This document shows, piece after piece, positions 51,428-62,050 of a stretch of DNA of 64,000 bases (position 1 is the stretch's first letter; each line of letters starts with the position of its first letter). Where the stretch lies: contig JAIMAI010000004.1 of NCBI GenBank assembly GCA_023512015.1, positions 30,785-94,784 of the forward strand, read 5' to 3'. The position numbers were made by a program, and so were the translations under genes. Source of the DNA: Acidothermus sp. (lineage in GTDB: Bacteria > Actinomycetota > Actinomycetes > Acidothermales > Acidothermaceae). The notes beneath the pieces were generated by a model. The model had not been told where the DNA came from, ran no database searches, and saw only the letters and a program-made list of their open reading frames with translations.

Positions 51428-53080
51428 TCAAGGACGGAAACGACCGAGGACGGCGGTGAGCAAGTCGGTCGCTTCCCGGACCCGCATCCTGACCGTCAGC
51501 GTTCCGAAGATGCCGCAGCCGATACCGAGGCCGGCAACCAGAGCGACGACGTTGGCCGCGAATCCCTCTCCCAGCACGAAGTGGACGAGTCGGGCTAGCC
51601 CGAACGCGACGAGGCCTCCGCAGGTCGATGCGACCAGCAGCCGCGTGTAGGTCTGCAACACCCGCCGAGAATCGAGGCCGCGCAGACGGATGCGAGCAGC
51701 TCGGGCGAGCAACCAGCCGCCGAGCCAATATGACAGAGCGAAACCGAAGGCAAGCCCGATGTCGCGGCTGCCCGGCGGCAGCAGCGCATAGAAGGCAAAA
51801 TCTGCCACGATGTTGATTGCCGTTGCCACCGCGTTGAGCAGAGCCGGGGTGCGCGTGTCGCGCAGCGCGTAGAACGCGCGGGTCAAGAGTTGGAAGAGGC
51901 AGAAAGGAACGAGCCCCGTTGCGAACGCTGCGAGTATCCATCCGATGTAGCGGGCGTCGGCCGGTGACGTGTTGCGGTGCGCGAAGACCAACGCGGAGAT
52001 CTCCGGGGCCAAGGCGATGAATCCGACGGCGGCGGGGACGACGGCGACGCCACTCAATCGCATTCCGGTGGAGAGATCCGCGCGGAGCGCGTCGATACGC
52101 GCGTCGACGGCGTGGGCACTCATCCGCGGAAGTAACGCGGTGACCACCGATACCGCCACGATGGCGTAAGGAAGTTGGAAAACCTGGTAGGCGTACGAAT
52201 AGGCGGCGTAGCTGTCCCCGTGTCCGACGTGGTGGGCCGCTGCAACCCGTCCCGCCGCGGCGGCGAGATTCGTCACGACCGCGAAGGCGATCTGATTGAC
52301 GACGACGTAGACCAGGACCCATCCGGCGAGCCGGGCGATTTCTCCGAGACCAAGCCCCCGCCAGTCGAAGCGCAGCCGCCATCGGAATCCGCAGGCGCGA
52401 AGCGACGGCAGGAGCGCCAGGGTCTGCAACGCCACGCCGGCGGTCGTGCCGATCCCGAGGAGGAGCTGTTCACCGGTGGAGAGTTTGGTGGTCGCGTGGC
52501 CGGTGCTCATCGCGATGAAAAGTGAACCCGTGGCGATGAGAACGAGGTTGTTGATGACCGGCGTCCACATCGGGGCCGCGAAACGCCCACGGGTGTTGAG
52601 AATGGCGCCGATCGTCGCAGCCAAGCCGTAGAAGAAGATTTGGGGGAGGAAGAATCGCGCGAAGAAAACCCCCAATTCGCGTTGTTGTCCGGCGAACCGA
52701 TGCGCGTAGAGCTCCACGATCCACGGTGCCCCGAGGACGGCGAGCAGCGAACAGAAGCCCAGGAAAACCGCGACCGCGCTGAGCAGGCGTTGGGCGTATT
52801 TCTCGCCGCCATCGGCGTCCTGTTTGGTCGCACGTACCAGCAAGGGCACCACGACGCTGGTGAGAATTCCGCCGAGGAGCAGGTCGTAGAGGGCGTTCGG
52901 CGCGGCGTTCGGCACGTTGTAGGCGTCGGCCAATTCACCCGAGCCGAGAGCGGCGGCGAGGACGGCGGTTCGCAGGAAACCGGTCACGCGGGATGCGAGC
53001 GTCCCGATCGCCATGACACCGCTTGCCCGCACCAGGCCGGCGTCGATCGCAGGTTTGGGGGCGGTCGTGGGTCTCGTCAT
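51428..53080 (-). CDS. murJ: lipid II flippase MurJ
   Basis: ATG at 53080; SRVTGFLRTAVLAAALGSGELADAYNVPNAAPNALYDLLLGGILTSVVVPLLV. Confidence 0.95.
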   Translation of the reverse strand: MTRPTTAPKPAIDAGLVRASGVMAIGTLASRVTGFLRTAVLAAALGSGELADAYNVPNAAPNALYDLLLGGILTSVVVPLLVRATKQDADGGEKYAQRLLSAVAVFLGFCSLLAVLGAPWIVELYAHRFAGQQRELGVFFARFFLPQIFFYGLAATIGAILNTRGRFAAPMWTPVINNLVLIATGSLFIAMSTGHATTKLSTGEQLLLGIGTTAGVALQTLALLPSLRACGFRWRLRFDWRGLGLGEIARLAGWVLVYVVVNQIAFAVVTNLAAAAGRVAAAHHVGHGDSYAAYSYAYQVFQLPYAIVAVSVVTALLPRMSAHAVDARIDALRADLSTGMRLSGVAVVPAAVGFIALAPEISALVFAHRNTSPADARYIGWILAAFATGLVPFCLFQLLTRAFYALRDTRTPALLNAVATAINIVADFAFYALLPPGSRDIGLAFGFALSYWLGGWLLARAARIRLRGLDSRRVLQTYTRLLVASTCGGLVAFGLARLVHFVLGEGFAANVVALVAGLGIGCGIFGTLTVRMRVREATDLLTAVLGRFRP

Positions 53081-55428
53081 GTCCGAGCCCGCAGACGGCG
53101 TCGCTTCCACAGCCGAATTCCCGACCAGAGGACGAGCAGACCGGCGGCGCCGGCCGCTATGGCGAGGGCCACGACACCGTACGCTGTGGCGTTGAGCTGG
53201 AAGCTCACCGGTTGACCGTAGGGCCGCTGATAAACGTCGGGGGTGAGCAGCTGGGCACGAACCTCGAAGCGACCGTTGGTCCGGGCTGTCACCTGAACCA
53301 GTACGTCCTGGCGACTGTTCTTGGCCACGGTTATTTCCGGGATCGGTGCGACGGTGAGCCGCGCCGGATTGACGGCCTCCAGCCGCAGGCGAACTGTCAC
53401 CGGATCGGGAAGATCGTTGACGATCGTTATCGGTATTTTCTGCGTCCGACTGGTCAACGTGATGAGGCCTGGATTGCCGATGTACACCTTCGCGGTCTCG
53501 CTTCGAATCGAGGCGAGAACTCCTTTGAGGATCGTGCTGCTGAGACGGGGGTTGGGTCGCAGGGTTTCGGATTCGGCGCGCAGGATCGCGACGTTCGCGC
53601 GGTCTATCTCTGGTACCACCGTTCCCGGTCCGAGGATCGCGTTGAACACCGCGAGCAGGTCGCGTGCTTCGGGGATATCGCTCAGCGCGGACGCCGGAAG
53701 CTCGGCGGCGCGGGCGCTGGCGGGGTAGCGCAGGCCGGCTCGAGGGACGTCGTCCTCGGCGGTCGCCGCCAGCGTGGTCAGGGTCACCGGACGCAGCCAC
53801 GGCAGGCTGGCGCTGTCGGCAAGCAGCTGGGAGATGAAACCGTCACGCGGGTCGACGAATCTCGGCAGGGTGAGGAGGATCGCGCTTCCCACCCCCGGCT
53901 GTTGTTCGGTGATGAGCATCGTCTCGGCCAATACCCGCTGTTCGGCCGCACGTAGCCCCCCGATGACGCCGTCCGGATGAGCGAGAATGCCAGTGATCGT
54001 CGAATCGGCGAGCAGGGCGGTGACCCGTCCCGACGGGGTCTGCAGATCGGCGCGAATCCCTCCCACCCGGTTCGGGTCGACGGGCGGGAGGGCTTGGTCG
54101 CTCAGCAGCACGGTGTCCACGAGGTCGTTGGAGAGGTCGGCCAACGTGGCAGTGTCGATGAATCCGTCCACCGGCCAAGCCACCGAGGACAGCAGGGACG
54201 ACGAAAGCGCCCCGAGGTCGGAGGCGAGCACTGTCTGGCCGGTGGATCGGGCGATCGCTATCTCCTCGGCCAAGCCGGCGTGTTCGAGTGCCGTGAGATC
54301 GGCATCGGCGTACGGGAGGCCGAAAGCCTCAACCCCCGGACGGGACAAGAGGTCGCGCAGTGATGCGAGCCACCCGGCGGCTGCAGTGGCACCGGTGCCG
54401 GGAATCGGGGATCCCTTTGGCCCTCGAACGAGGTAAGGGGCCTCAGTGGACGGCGACGAGGTCGGAGCGAGAACCGTCGTCGGGGTGGTCGAAGGTGTCG
54501 GGGTGCTGGCAGACGGAGGTCCGGTCGCAGTCGATGAGGTCGGTGAGCTCGCCTTCGGCGTGGGTTGTCCGGCCGTCGCCGGAGCGCTCGGCGTAAGGGT
54601 CGGAGCCGGCGAGCCGGAGGCAGCAGCGGCCATCGCGGCCGCATCGTCGACCAAAGCGGGATCGATCGCCAGGGTGAGCGGGACGTGGGCTTCACGGGTG
54701 ACCGTCAACAAAGCGCCGAGCCGACCGGAGTCCCCAAGATGTTTGCCAATCGACAACTGGCCGGCCAGGGTGTCGTCGAAGAAGACGCCGTTCGCCCCGC
54801 GGTGGACGCCTCCGATCAGCGGGATGACCCAGCCGACCTCAGTGGGGACCAAGTGGGTGTCGGTCGGCATCCAGAGCAGGGTGGTGGGGAGGCGGGCGAT
54901 GCCTCCCGGCGAGCTGCCGGGGATGTCGTCGGAGGAGTGGGCTTCGACGGTCAGCGGATATGCGCCGAAGAGGTCGGGGTCGCGGGGCAAGGAGAGCCGG
55001 TCCGTAGCGATGGATATGTGCCATTGCACCGCGGCTCCGGCGGGGAGGTCCCCGAACGATTGCCGGGTGGAGCCGAGGAGTACGCCCACGATGGTGGAGG
55101 GTTGTGAATCTTTGGCCAGGTCGTAGCGGGTGGTGATCCGCTGGGTGGACACCCGCGCGACGACCGAGACGTCGTGCAGGGTGGACGCCGAAACGTTCCG
55201 CAGCGTCCCGACGAGCTCGATGGTGTCACCCGGTCGCGCGACCCGCGGCTCCAAAGCCTGCAGGGTGATCGTGGCAACGGCGGGGGGTGGGGTGGAGGAT
55301 TCTTCCGCGAGAGCGGATACCGAAGGTTCGCCGAGCGGCGCACCGATTCCGAGGATCAGCGCCGAGCCCGACAGCACTTGCAAGAGACGGCGAGCGACCC
55401 CGACCCTGCTCGTTCGCCGCCGCGCCAC
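53077..55428 (-). CDS. DUF6049-family large secreted/membrane protein
   Basis: 783-aa protein with signal/TM, Ig-like N-terminus, SPT-rich linker and C-terminal TM followed by Arg-rich tail; fixed position upstream of murJ in actinobacteria. Confidence 0.8.
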   Translation of the reverse strand: MARRRTSRVGVARRLLQVLSGSALILGIGAPLGEPSVSALAEESSTPPPAVATITLQALEPRVARPGDTIELVGTLRNVSASTLHDVSVVARVSTQRITTRYDLAKDSQPSTIVGVLLGSTRQSFGDLPAGAAVQWHISIATDRLSLPRDPDLFGAYPLTVEAHSSDDIPGSSPGGIARLPTTLLWMPTDTHLVPTEVGWVIPLIGGVHRGANGVFFDDTLAGQLSIGKHLGDSGRLGALLTVTREAHVPLTLAIDPALVDDAAAMAAAASGSPAPTLTPSAPATAGQPTPKASSPTSSTATGPPSASTPTPSTTPTTVLAPTSSPSTEAPYLVRGPKGSPIPGTGATAAAGWLASLRDLLSRPGVEAFGLPYADADLTALEHAGLAEEIAIARSTGQTVLASDLGALSSSLLSSVAWPVDGFIDTATLADLSNDLVDTVLLSDQALPPVDPNRVGGIRADLQTPSGRVTALLADSTITGILAHPDGVIGGLRAAEQRVLAETMLITEQQPGVGSAILLTLPRFVDPRDGFISQLLADSASLPWLRPVTLTTLAATAEDDVPRAGLRYPASARAAELPASALSDIPEARDLLAVFNAILGPGTVVPEIDRANVAILRAESETLRPNPRLSSTILKGVLASIRSETAKVYIGNPGLITLTSRTQKIPITIVNDLPDPVTVRLRLEAVNPARLTVAPIPEITVAKNSRQDVLVQVTARTNGRFEVRAQLLTPDVYQRPYGQPVSFQLNATAYGVVALAIAAGAAGLLVLWSGIRLWKRRRLRART

Positions 55429-55502
55429 GCGTCGATCGTAGCCACGAGCGCGCGTACGGCTCGGCGTCCGCGAGCGTTGTGACGCCGCAATCAGGTCGAC
55501 GA

Positions 55503-56126
55503 TCAGATGGCGGCGGTGAGGGGGGGCCGACCCTCGGTCAGGTGCTGGGCGCTGCGGGCGGAGACCGGTCCGCGCGTCACGTCGACCACGCGGTTGCGAT
55601 CGAGCACGATGAGGTTCCGCGTCTCCACCGGCGCGATGCGGGCACCAGCCAGTGTGATCAAGTCACCGGCGGGGATCGCAAGGGCCGTGCCGCTGTCTCC
55701 GGTCGGCGTGTACACGACCGTACCGCCCAGCTCTTCGAGGGCCGGCGTCGCGAAGACCGGCACATCTGCGGGCAAGAGCAAGGGCGCGACGTGGCTTGCG
55801 GCGTAATCCGTCCACCGGCTCACCATCTCCGCACTGGCGGGTGCGACGACCACCGGGGTCGCGAACATCTCGCGCAGCAACTGAGCGAGGACGGTGTGGC
55901 ATCCGAGAGGCTCCAGGCGGGTGCTGGCCGGGGCCATCAGGACGACGAGTCGGCGTCTCGATCGGTCGTTGGCTTCGAACGGGTGGACGACGACGACGCG
56001 ATCCGCTGAGATGTCCAGCACCTCAGGAAGCTCCGTAGCGTGTGCCACGGGACGACGCAGCCGCACGATCTCGTGGGGCACGTCGTAATCGAGGAGGTAG
56101 CGACGGATGTCGAGCGGGCCTTTCAT
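55503..56126 (-). CDS. YbaK/aminoacyl-tRNA-deacylase-like protein
   Basis: MKGPLDIRRYLLDYDVPHEIVRLRRPVAHATELPEVLDISADRVVVVHPFEAND...GTALAIPAGDLITLAGARIAPVETRNLI. Confidence 0.7.
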   Translation of the reverse strand: MKGPLDIRRYLLDYDVPHEIVRLRRPVAHATELPEVLDISADRVVVVHPFEANDRSRRRLVVLMAPASTRLEPLGCHTVLAQLLREMFATPVVVAPASAEMVSRWTDYAASHVAPLLLPADVPVFATPALEELGGTVVYTPTGDSGTALAIPAGDLITLAGARIAPVETRNLIVLDRNRVVDVTRGPVSARSAQHLTEGRPPLTAAI

Positions 56127-56354
56127 GGTCACCTCGCTCAGGGGGGAAGCATCCGGGGTGGCATCGACACTAAGGGTGACCAATCGGAAAGGGAAGGGTC
56201 AGAAGACCTGATTTTGGGTGAATTTCTCGCGACGACCTTTGCTTGATCATGTTTCGGCCGTCACGCCGACCTCTGTGAGCGCGCCGATCCCTTCGACCGC
56301 CGAAGGGGTGAGGTCGAACGTCGTGTGTGCCGATGGGCCCTACGCTAGGGAGCC

Positions 56355-57830
56355 GTGCCCAGCTCGCCTTCGACCTCGAACCCGCCTTTGGATCTGACCG
56401 CCGAGGCCCGGACGAAGGCACTCCGAGAGCTTTCCGGCGTCCTGCCCATGCTCGACGAGCTCGGCGAGCGCTTCGCGCATGCGGGCCACGAGCTCGCGCT
56501 GGTCGGAGGCTCGATCCGCGACGCGTTGTTGGGACGGCCCGTGCAGGACCTCGACCTGGCGACCAGTGCCCGGCCGGACGAAGTGTTGAAGCTGGCGAAG
56601 CGGTGGGCGGAAAGCCAATGGGAGACCGGCATCGCCTTCGGCACCGTCGGTCTGCTGCGCGACGGACGACGTCTGGAGATCACGACTTATCGCGCCGAGC
56701 ATTACGATCCGACCTCCCGCAAACCCGCGGTCGAGTACGGCGAATCCCTGCTCGACGATCTACGTCGGCGGGATTTCACGGTCAACGCGATCGCGCTCAC
56801 CCTTCCCGACCATGAGATCGTCGACCCGTTCGACGGGCTGCGTGATCTGATCCGCCGCCGGATCGTGACGCCGGGGCGCCCGGAGGACTCCTTCAGCGAC
56901 GATCCGCTGCGCATGCTGCGTGCCGCGCGCTTCGCCGCCCAACTCGGCTTCGACGTCGACCCTTCGGTGGTGGCGGCGATGACGGCGATGGCCGAACGGC
57001 TCTCAGTGGTGTCGGCAGAACGGATCCGCGACGAATTCGCAAAACTCCTGCTTTCCCCCGAACCGCGCCGCGGCCTGACCCTGCTCGTCGACACGGGTCT
57101 CGCCGATCAGTTCCTGCCCGAGTTGCCGGCACTGCGTCGCCTGGAGGCGGATCGGGAGTACCGCCACAAGGACGTCTACGAACACACCCTCACGGTGCTC
57201 GACCAAGCGATTGCCTTGGAAGGCGGTGAACCGGACCTCGTGTTGCGGTTGGCCGCTCTCCTTCACGACATCGGCAAACCCGCCACCCGCCGCCTCGAGC
57301 CGGACGGTCGGGTGTCGTTCCACCACCACGAGGTGGTGGGGAAGAAACTCGCCAAGGCCCGGCTGACCGCCCTGCGCTTCCCGAAGGACGTCGTCGCCGA
57401 TGTGAGCCGTCTCGTCGAGTTGCACCTGAGGTTTCACGGCTACGGCACCGGCGAGTGGACCGATTCGGCGGTCCGTCGCTACGTGCGGGACGCCGGCCCG
57501 CTGCTGGAGCGGCTCCACAAACTCACCCGGTCGGACTGCACGACCCGCAACAAGCGCCGCGCCGCCGCTCTCCAGGCTGCCTACGATTCCCTGGAGCGGC
57601 GGATCGAGGCCCTACGCCGCCAGGAGGAAATCGACGCGATCCGGCCTGAGTTGAACGGGCACGAAATCGGCGAGATCCTCGGGATTCCACCCGGACCGGA
57701 CATCGGCCGGGCCTACCGTTTCCTGTTGGAGCTGCGACTCGAACAGGGGCCTATCGGCAAGGAAAACGCCGCCGCCGTGTTGCGACGGTGGGCCGCCGAA
57801 CACGGCATCGGGCGCGATGCGTCCGGTTAG
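56355..57830 (+). CDS. pcnA: CCA tRNA nucleotidyltransferase / poly(A) polymerase family
   Basis: [31 protein letters not shown]...[11 protein letters not shown]..., HD domain [16 protein letters not shown]. Confidence 0.95.
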   Translation: MPSSPSTSNPPLDLTAEARTKALRELSGVLPMLDELGERFAHAGHELALVGGSIRDALLGRPVQDLDLATSARPDEVLKLAKRWAESQWETGIAFGTVGLLRDGRRLEITTYRAEHYDPTSRKPAVEYGESLLDDLRRRDFTVNAIALTLPDHEIVDPFDGLRDLIRRRIVTPGRPEDSFSDDPLRMLRAARFAAQLGFDVDPSVVAAMTAMAERLSVVSAERIRDEFAKLLLSPEPRRGLTLLVDTGLADQFLPELPALRRLEADREYRHKDVYEHTLTVLDQAIALEGGEPDLVLRLAALLHDIGKPATRRLEPDGRVSFHHHEVVGKKLAKARLTALRFPKDVVADVSRLVELHLRFHGYGTGEWTDSAVRRYVRDAGPLLERLHKLTRSDCTTRNKRRAAALQAAYDSLERRIEALRRQEEIDAIRPELNGHEIGEILGIPPGPDIGRAYRFLLELRLEQGPIGKENAAAVLRRWAAEHGIGRDASG

Positions 57831-58906
57831 CGTTCGACCTTTCCGGCGATGAAGTCTTCGACGAGCCGACGTGCCTCATCGTCGCTGTACTGCACCGGCG
57901 GGCTCTTCATGAAGTAGCTCGCCGCCGACAGCAACGGCCCGCCGATACCCCGGTCCTTGGCGATTTTCGCCGCGCGGATGGCGTCGATGATGACACCGGC
58001 CGAATTCGGTGAGTCCCATACTTCGAGCTTGTATTCGAGGTTCAGGGGAACGTCGCCGAACGCCCGGCCCTCCAAGCGGACGTAGGCCCATTTACGGTCG
58101 TCGAGCCACGGCACGTAATCGCTCGGGCCGATGTGCACTGCGGCGCGCTCCATCTCGTGCGGGATTTGCGACGTCACCGACTGTGTCTTGGAAATCTTCT
58201 TCGACTGCAGGCGTTGGCGCTCGAGCATGTTCATGAAATCCATGTTCCCGCCGAAGTTCAGCTGGTAGGTGCGCAGCAATTCGACCCCGCGGTCCTCGAA
58301 GAGTTTGGCGAGCACGCGGTGGGTGATGGTGGCGCCCACCTGTGACTTGATGTCGTCTCCGATGATGGGGACGCCCGCTTCGGTGAACTTCTGCGCCCAG
58401 GTCGGGTCGCTGGCGATGAAGACCGGAAGCGCGTTCACGAAAGCGACTTTGGCGTCCAGCGCGCATTGGGCGTAGAACCGGTCGGCCTGCTCCGATCCGA
58501 CGGGGAGGTAAGAGACCAACACATCGGCTCGGGTCTCACGCAGCACCTGGACGACGTCCACCGGAGCCTCGTCGGATTCCTGGATTCGCTCGCGGTAGTA
58601 CTCGCCGAGTCCGTCGAGGGTGTGACCGCGCTGCACGATGACCCCGGTCGGCGGGACGTCGCAAATCTTTATCGTGTTGTTCTCGCTGGCGCCGATGGCG
58701 TCGGCGAGGTCGAGCCCGACTTTCTTGGCGTCGACATCGAATGCTGCGACGAATTCGACGTCGCGCACGTGGTAGGGCCCGAACTGCACGTGCATGAGTC
58801 CCGGCACCCGCTCGGTCGGGCTGGCATTTCGGTAGTATTCGACGCCCTGTACCAGGGAGGCGGCACAGTTGCCGACACCGACGATGGCGACGCGGATCGA
58901 GCTCAT
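57827..58906 (-). CDS. ino1: myo-inositol-1-phosphate synthase (actinobacterial type)
   Basis: [59 protein letters not shown]. Confidence 0.95.
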   Translation of the reverse strand: MSSIRVAIVGVGNCAASLVQGVEYYRNASPTERVPGLMHVQFGPYHVRDVEFVAAFDVDAKKVGLDLADAIGASENNTIKICDVPPTGVIVQRGHTLDGLGEYYRERIQESDEAPVDVVQVLRETRADVLVSYLPVGSEQADRFYAQCALDAKVAFVNALPVFIASDPTWAQKFTEAGVPIIGDDIKSQVGATITHRVLAKLFEDRGVELLRTYQLNFGGNMDFMNMLERQRLQSKKISKTQSVTSQIPHEMERAAVHIGPSDYVPWLDDRKWAYVRLEGRAFGDVPLNLEYKLEVWDSPNSAGVIIDAIRAAKIAKDRGIGGPLLSAASYFMKSPPVQYSDDEARRLVEDFIAGKVER

Positions 58907-59538
58907 GGATTTCTCCTCTTCTCCTTCGGCTCCGTTTGTCTTGTCTCGTCGAGGACATCGCGTTCGGGTACGCGGCGGGAGGCAGCCGGGGATTCCCCTC
59001 CCCGCCTTTCGGTTTCGATGAGCTCGGTGAGCCACCGAACTTCACGTTCGGCCGATTCCAGCCCGTGCTGCTGGAGCTGGAAGGTGTAATTGTCCAGACG
59101 CTCGCGCGTGCGTGCCAAGGTGGCGCGGAACTGCGCCACCCTTTCCTCCAGCCGGCTGCGTCGTCCCTCCAGAATGCGCAGCCGAACGTCGGCGGCAGTC
59201 TGACCGAAGAAAGCGAAGTGGACCCCAAACGTCTCGTCTTCCCACGACGCCGGCCCGGATTCCGCGAGCAGGTCGTTCAACCGCTCTTTGCCCTCAGCGG
59301 TGATCTTGTATACGATGCGGCTGCGGCTGCCGCGCGGCTCACCTTCGATCGCGACGTACCCCTTCGCCAAGAGGTCCTTGAGACACGGATACAGCGAGCC
59401 GTAGGAGAACGCCCGAAAGGTGCCCAGGAGGGCGTTGAGGCGTTTGCGCAGCTCGTAACCGTGCATGGGAGATTCGTGAAGCAAGCCGAGGATGGCCAGC
59501 ACGAGGACATCGGAGCGTCCCCCGCGTGGCGATGCCAT
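58903..59538 (-). CDS. PadR-family transcriptional regulator
   Basis: [76 protein letters not shown]. Confidence 0.94.
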   Translation of the reverse strand: MASPRGGRSDVLVLAILGLLHESPMHGYELRKRLNALLGTFRAFSYGSLYPCLKDLLAKGYVAIEGEPRGSRSRIVYKITAEGKERLNDLLAESGPASWEDETFGVHFAFFGQTAADVRLRILEGRRSRLEERVAQFRATLARTRERLDNYTFQLQQHGLESAEREVRWLTELIETERRGGESPAASRRVPERDVLDETRQTEPKEKRRNP

Positions 59539-59636
59539 CCCGTCTCCCTCGATGGTCCCGGCATGATGTATCGGATCGATACATCGCGACGATACAGGGC
59601 GCTGCCGGGGTTCGCAACCCGGCGTACTGTGGCCTC

Positions 59637-60059
59637 GTGGAGACGATGCGATCGGTGGTCGATTATTCCCTCGCCCGTCGTGCCACTCTTGCCGCCCTCG
59701 CGCGCGGCCAGGTTCCGCTCTCGGATGTGTGCGACGCCCACCCCTACCTGTTGCGTGCGGCCAAATATCACGGGGAACCGACCACAGAACCCTGTCCGGT
59801 CTGCCGCAAGGAGTCCTTGACCCACGTCTCCTACACCTACGGAGATGCCCTCGGCCCCTACAACGGGCGGATCAAGGCGACCCGGGAGCTCGACGAGATG
59901 GAACACGAGATCCACGAATTCCGCGTGTACGTCGTGGAGGTCTGTCAGGGCTGCGCTTGGAACCACCTCACCGTCTCGTTCGTGCTCGGCCACGGCCAAG
60001 CGCCGCGGAGCAACGGACGCCGACGGTCCCGCACCGATCAACTGACCGCCGACGGCTGA
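59637..60059 (+). CDS. DUF5318 family protein
   Basis: GTG at 59637; METMRSVVDYSLARRATLAALARGQVPLSDVCDAHPYLLRAAKYHGEPTTEPCPVCRKESLTHVSYTYGDALGPYNGRIKA. Confidence 0.9.
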   Translation: METMRSVVDYSLARRATLAALARGQVPLSDVCDAHPYLLRAAKYHGEPTTEPCPVCRKESLTHVSYTYGDALGPYNGRIKATRELDEMEHEIHEFRVYVVEVCQGCAWNHLTVSFVLGHGQAPRSNGRRRSRTDQLTADG

Positions 60060-60094
60060 TCTGGTCAGTGGACGATCGTCGCACCGGACGACGG

Positions 60095-62050
60095 GTGAGC
60101 TCCGTCGCGTCGGGTAGAACTCGCTCCGTGACGGCTCCCTCGGTTACCACGGATCGGCGAAATCCTCGTGTCCCTCGCACCGGTTGGCGACGCTTCGTCC
60201 CATCGTGGAAAGTCGTCGCGCTGATCTGCGGAATAGGTCTGATCGTGCTGGTGGGACTCTTCGCCCTCGGGTACGCCCTGGTCAAGGTTCCTCCGCCGTC
60301 GAGCATCTCCCTCGCTCAGGCCGCCACCGTCTACTACTCGGACGGCACGACACCCCTCGGTGAGATCGGTGCCCGGAATCGCGAATCGGTGCCTCTTCAG
60401 CGGGTGCCGCTCGCCGTCCGTCACGCCGTGCTCGCCGCGGAGGATCGCAACTTCTACTCCGAACCGGCGGTCTCCCCGGTGGGCATCCTCCGAGCGGCGC
60501 TCGTCGACCTCAAGCACCGCGATTTCGTGGAAGGCGGGTCGACCATCACCCAGCAGTACGTCAAGAACGCATTTCTCACTCAGGACCGAACGCTGACCCG
60601 CAAGGTCAAGGAATTCTTCATCTCGATAAAAATCGGCCAGACGCTGAGCAAAGACCAGATTCTCGAGGATTACCTCAACACCATTTACTTCGGCCGCGGC
60701 GCGTACGGCATACAGGCGGCGGCGCGCGCATATTTCGGCAAGGACGTCTCCGCCCTCACCCCTGAGGAGGGGGCGGTGCTCGCGGCGTCGATCCAGGCGC
60801 CGTCCTACCTGGACCCGGCGATTCACCCGGTGGCAGCGCACGCCCGGTGGGAATACGTGCTCAACGGCATGGTGGCCAAGGGGTGGATGAGCCCACAGCA
60901 GCGAGCCGCTTCGCAGTATCCGGCGGTGCTCCCACTGTCGGAGTCCAGTTCGCTGCGCGGCCCGAACGGTTATCTCGTGGCATCGGTCGAAGAAGAGCTG
61001 GCCGCCCATGGGATCACCGAGAACCAGATCAATCGTGGGGGTCTGTCCATCGTCACGACGTTCGATCCCCGCATGCAGAAAGCCCTACTGCAGGCCGTGG
61101 ACACCGTGCTGGGATCGCGCATCCCCGCCGACGTGCGGACCGGGGTGGCCGCCGTCCAGCCCGGGACCGGCGCGGTACTCGCGATGTACGGCGGACCGGA
61201 CTACGCCACCCGACCCTTCAACGACGCCACGCAAGCGATCCCGCAGATGGGATCGTCGTTCAAGCCGTACGTGCTGGCAGCCGCGCTGGAAGACGGCATC
61301 CCGCTGTCCGCCCGTTACGACGGGCGTTCTCCGCAGATCATTGGTGGGCAACGTTACGTCAACGACAACAACGAGCAGTTCGGGCAGATCGATCTGGTGA
61401 CTGCGACCGCGCACTCGGTCAACACCGTCTACGAGCAACTCGGCCAGCAGGTGGGTCTGACCAAAGTGATCGACGCCGCGCATCGTGCGGGTCTGCCCGG
61501 AGACCTCTCCGAGAACGGGTCCATGCTCCTTGGGAGCGACTCGGCTCACCCCATCGATCAGGCGACCGGGTTCGCGACGTTTGCCGCCGACGGAGGGTAT
61601 GCCGCTCACCACGTGGTCCTGAAGGTCACCGACGCCGCCGGCCACGTGCTCTATGAAGCGAAGCCCGAGCACCAGAAGGCGTTCTCCCCCGCAGTTGCCC
61701 GAGGGGTGACGTACGCCCTCGAGCACGTCATCACCTCGGGGACCGGGACGGCGGCGAACATCGGGCGCCCCGCCGCCGGCAAGACCGGGACGACGTCGGG
61801 GAACGTCTCGGCCTGGTTCGTCGGGTACACCCCCCAGGTCTCTGCCGCCGTGGCGATGTTCCGCGATCACAATGCTCCGCTGGTGAACATCGGTGGATAT
61901 CGCGAGATCTACGGCGGGACGCTGCCGGCCCGCCTGTGGGCCGCTTTCATGAAGGCTGCCCTCGCCGGCATCCCGCCGCAGGCCTTCCCGCCGGTGCCGC
62001 CGCAGATTCTCGGGTCTCCGTCGCCGTCCCCGTCGCCGTCCCCCTCGCCG
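60095..62050 (+). CDS. class A penicillin-binding protein (transglycosylase/transpeptidase); genuine reading frame ends inside a Ser-Pro repeat at an abrupt junction
   Basis: Transglycosylase AVLAAEDRNFYSEPAVSPVGILRAA...GGSTITQQYVKNAFL; transpeptidase MGSSFKPYVLAAAL, SVN, GKTGTTSGNVSAWFVGYTPQ; followed by SPSPSPSPSPSP then out-of-frame sequence. True start could be the GTG at 60128. Confidence 0.93.
62018..62050 (+). repeat. simple repeat: two copies of CCGTCGCCGTCC plus CCCTCGCCG, at the PBP/Cas3 junction
   Basis: 62018-62029 and 62030-62041 are identical 12-mers; reads as SPSPSPSP in the PBP frame and as VAVPVAVPLA in the cas3 frame. Confidence 0.95.

Noticed and set aside
61936-62041. N-terminal part of ORF 61936..63420 as the true Cas3 start
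   Set aside because: These residues (MGRFHEGCPRRHPAAGLPAGAAADSRVS) are an out-of-frame reading of the PBP C-terminus; no ribosome site or Cas3 similarity.
62018-62050. Possible CRISPR repeat array near the cas genes
   Set aside because: Only two exact 12-bp units with no spacers; it is a coding simple repeat.
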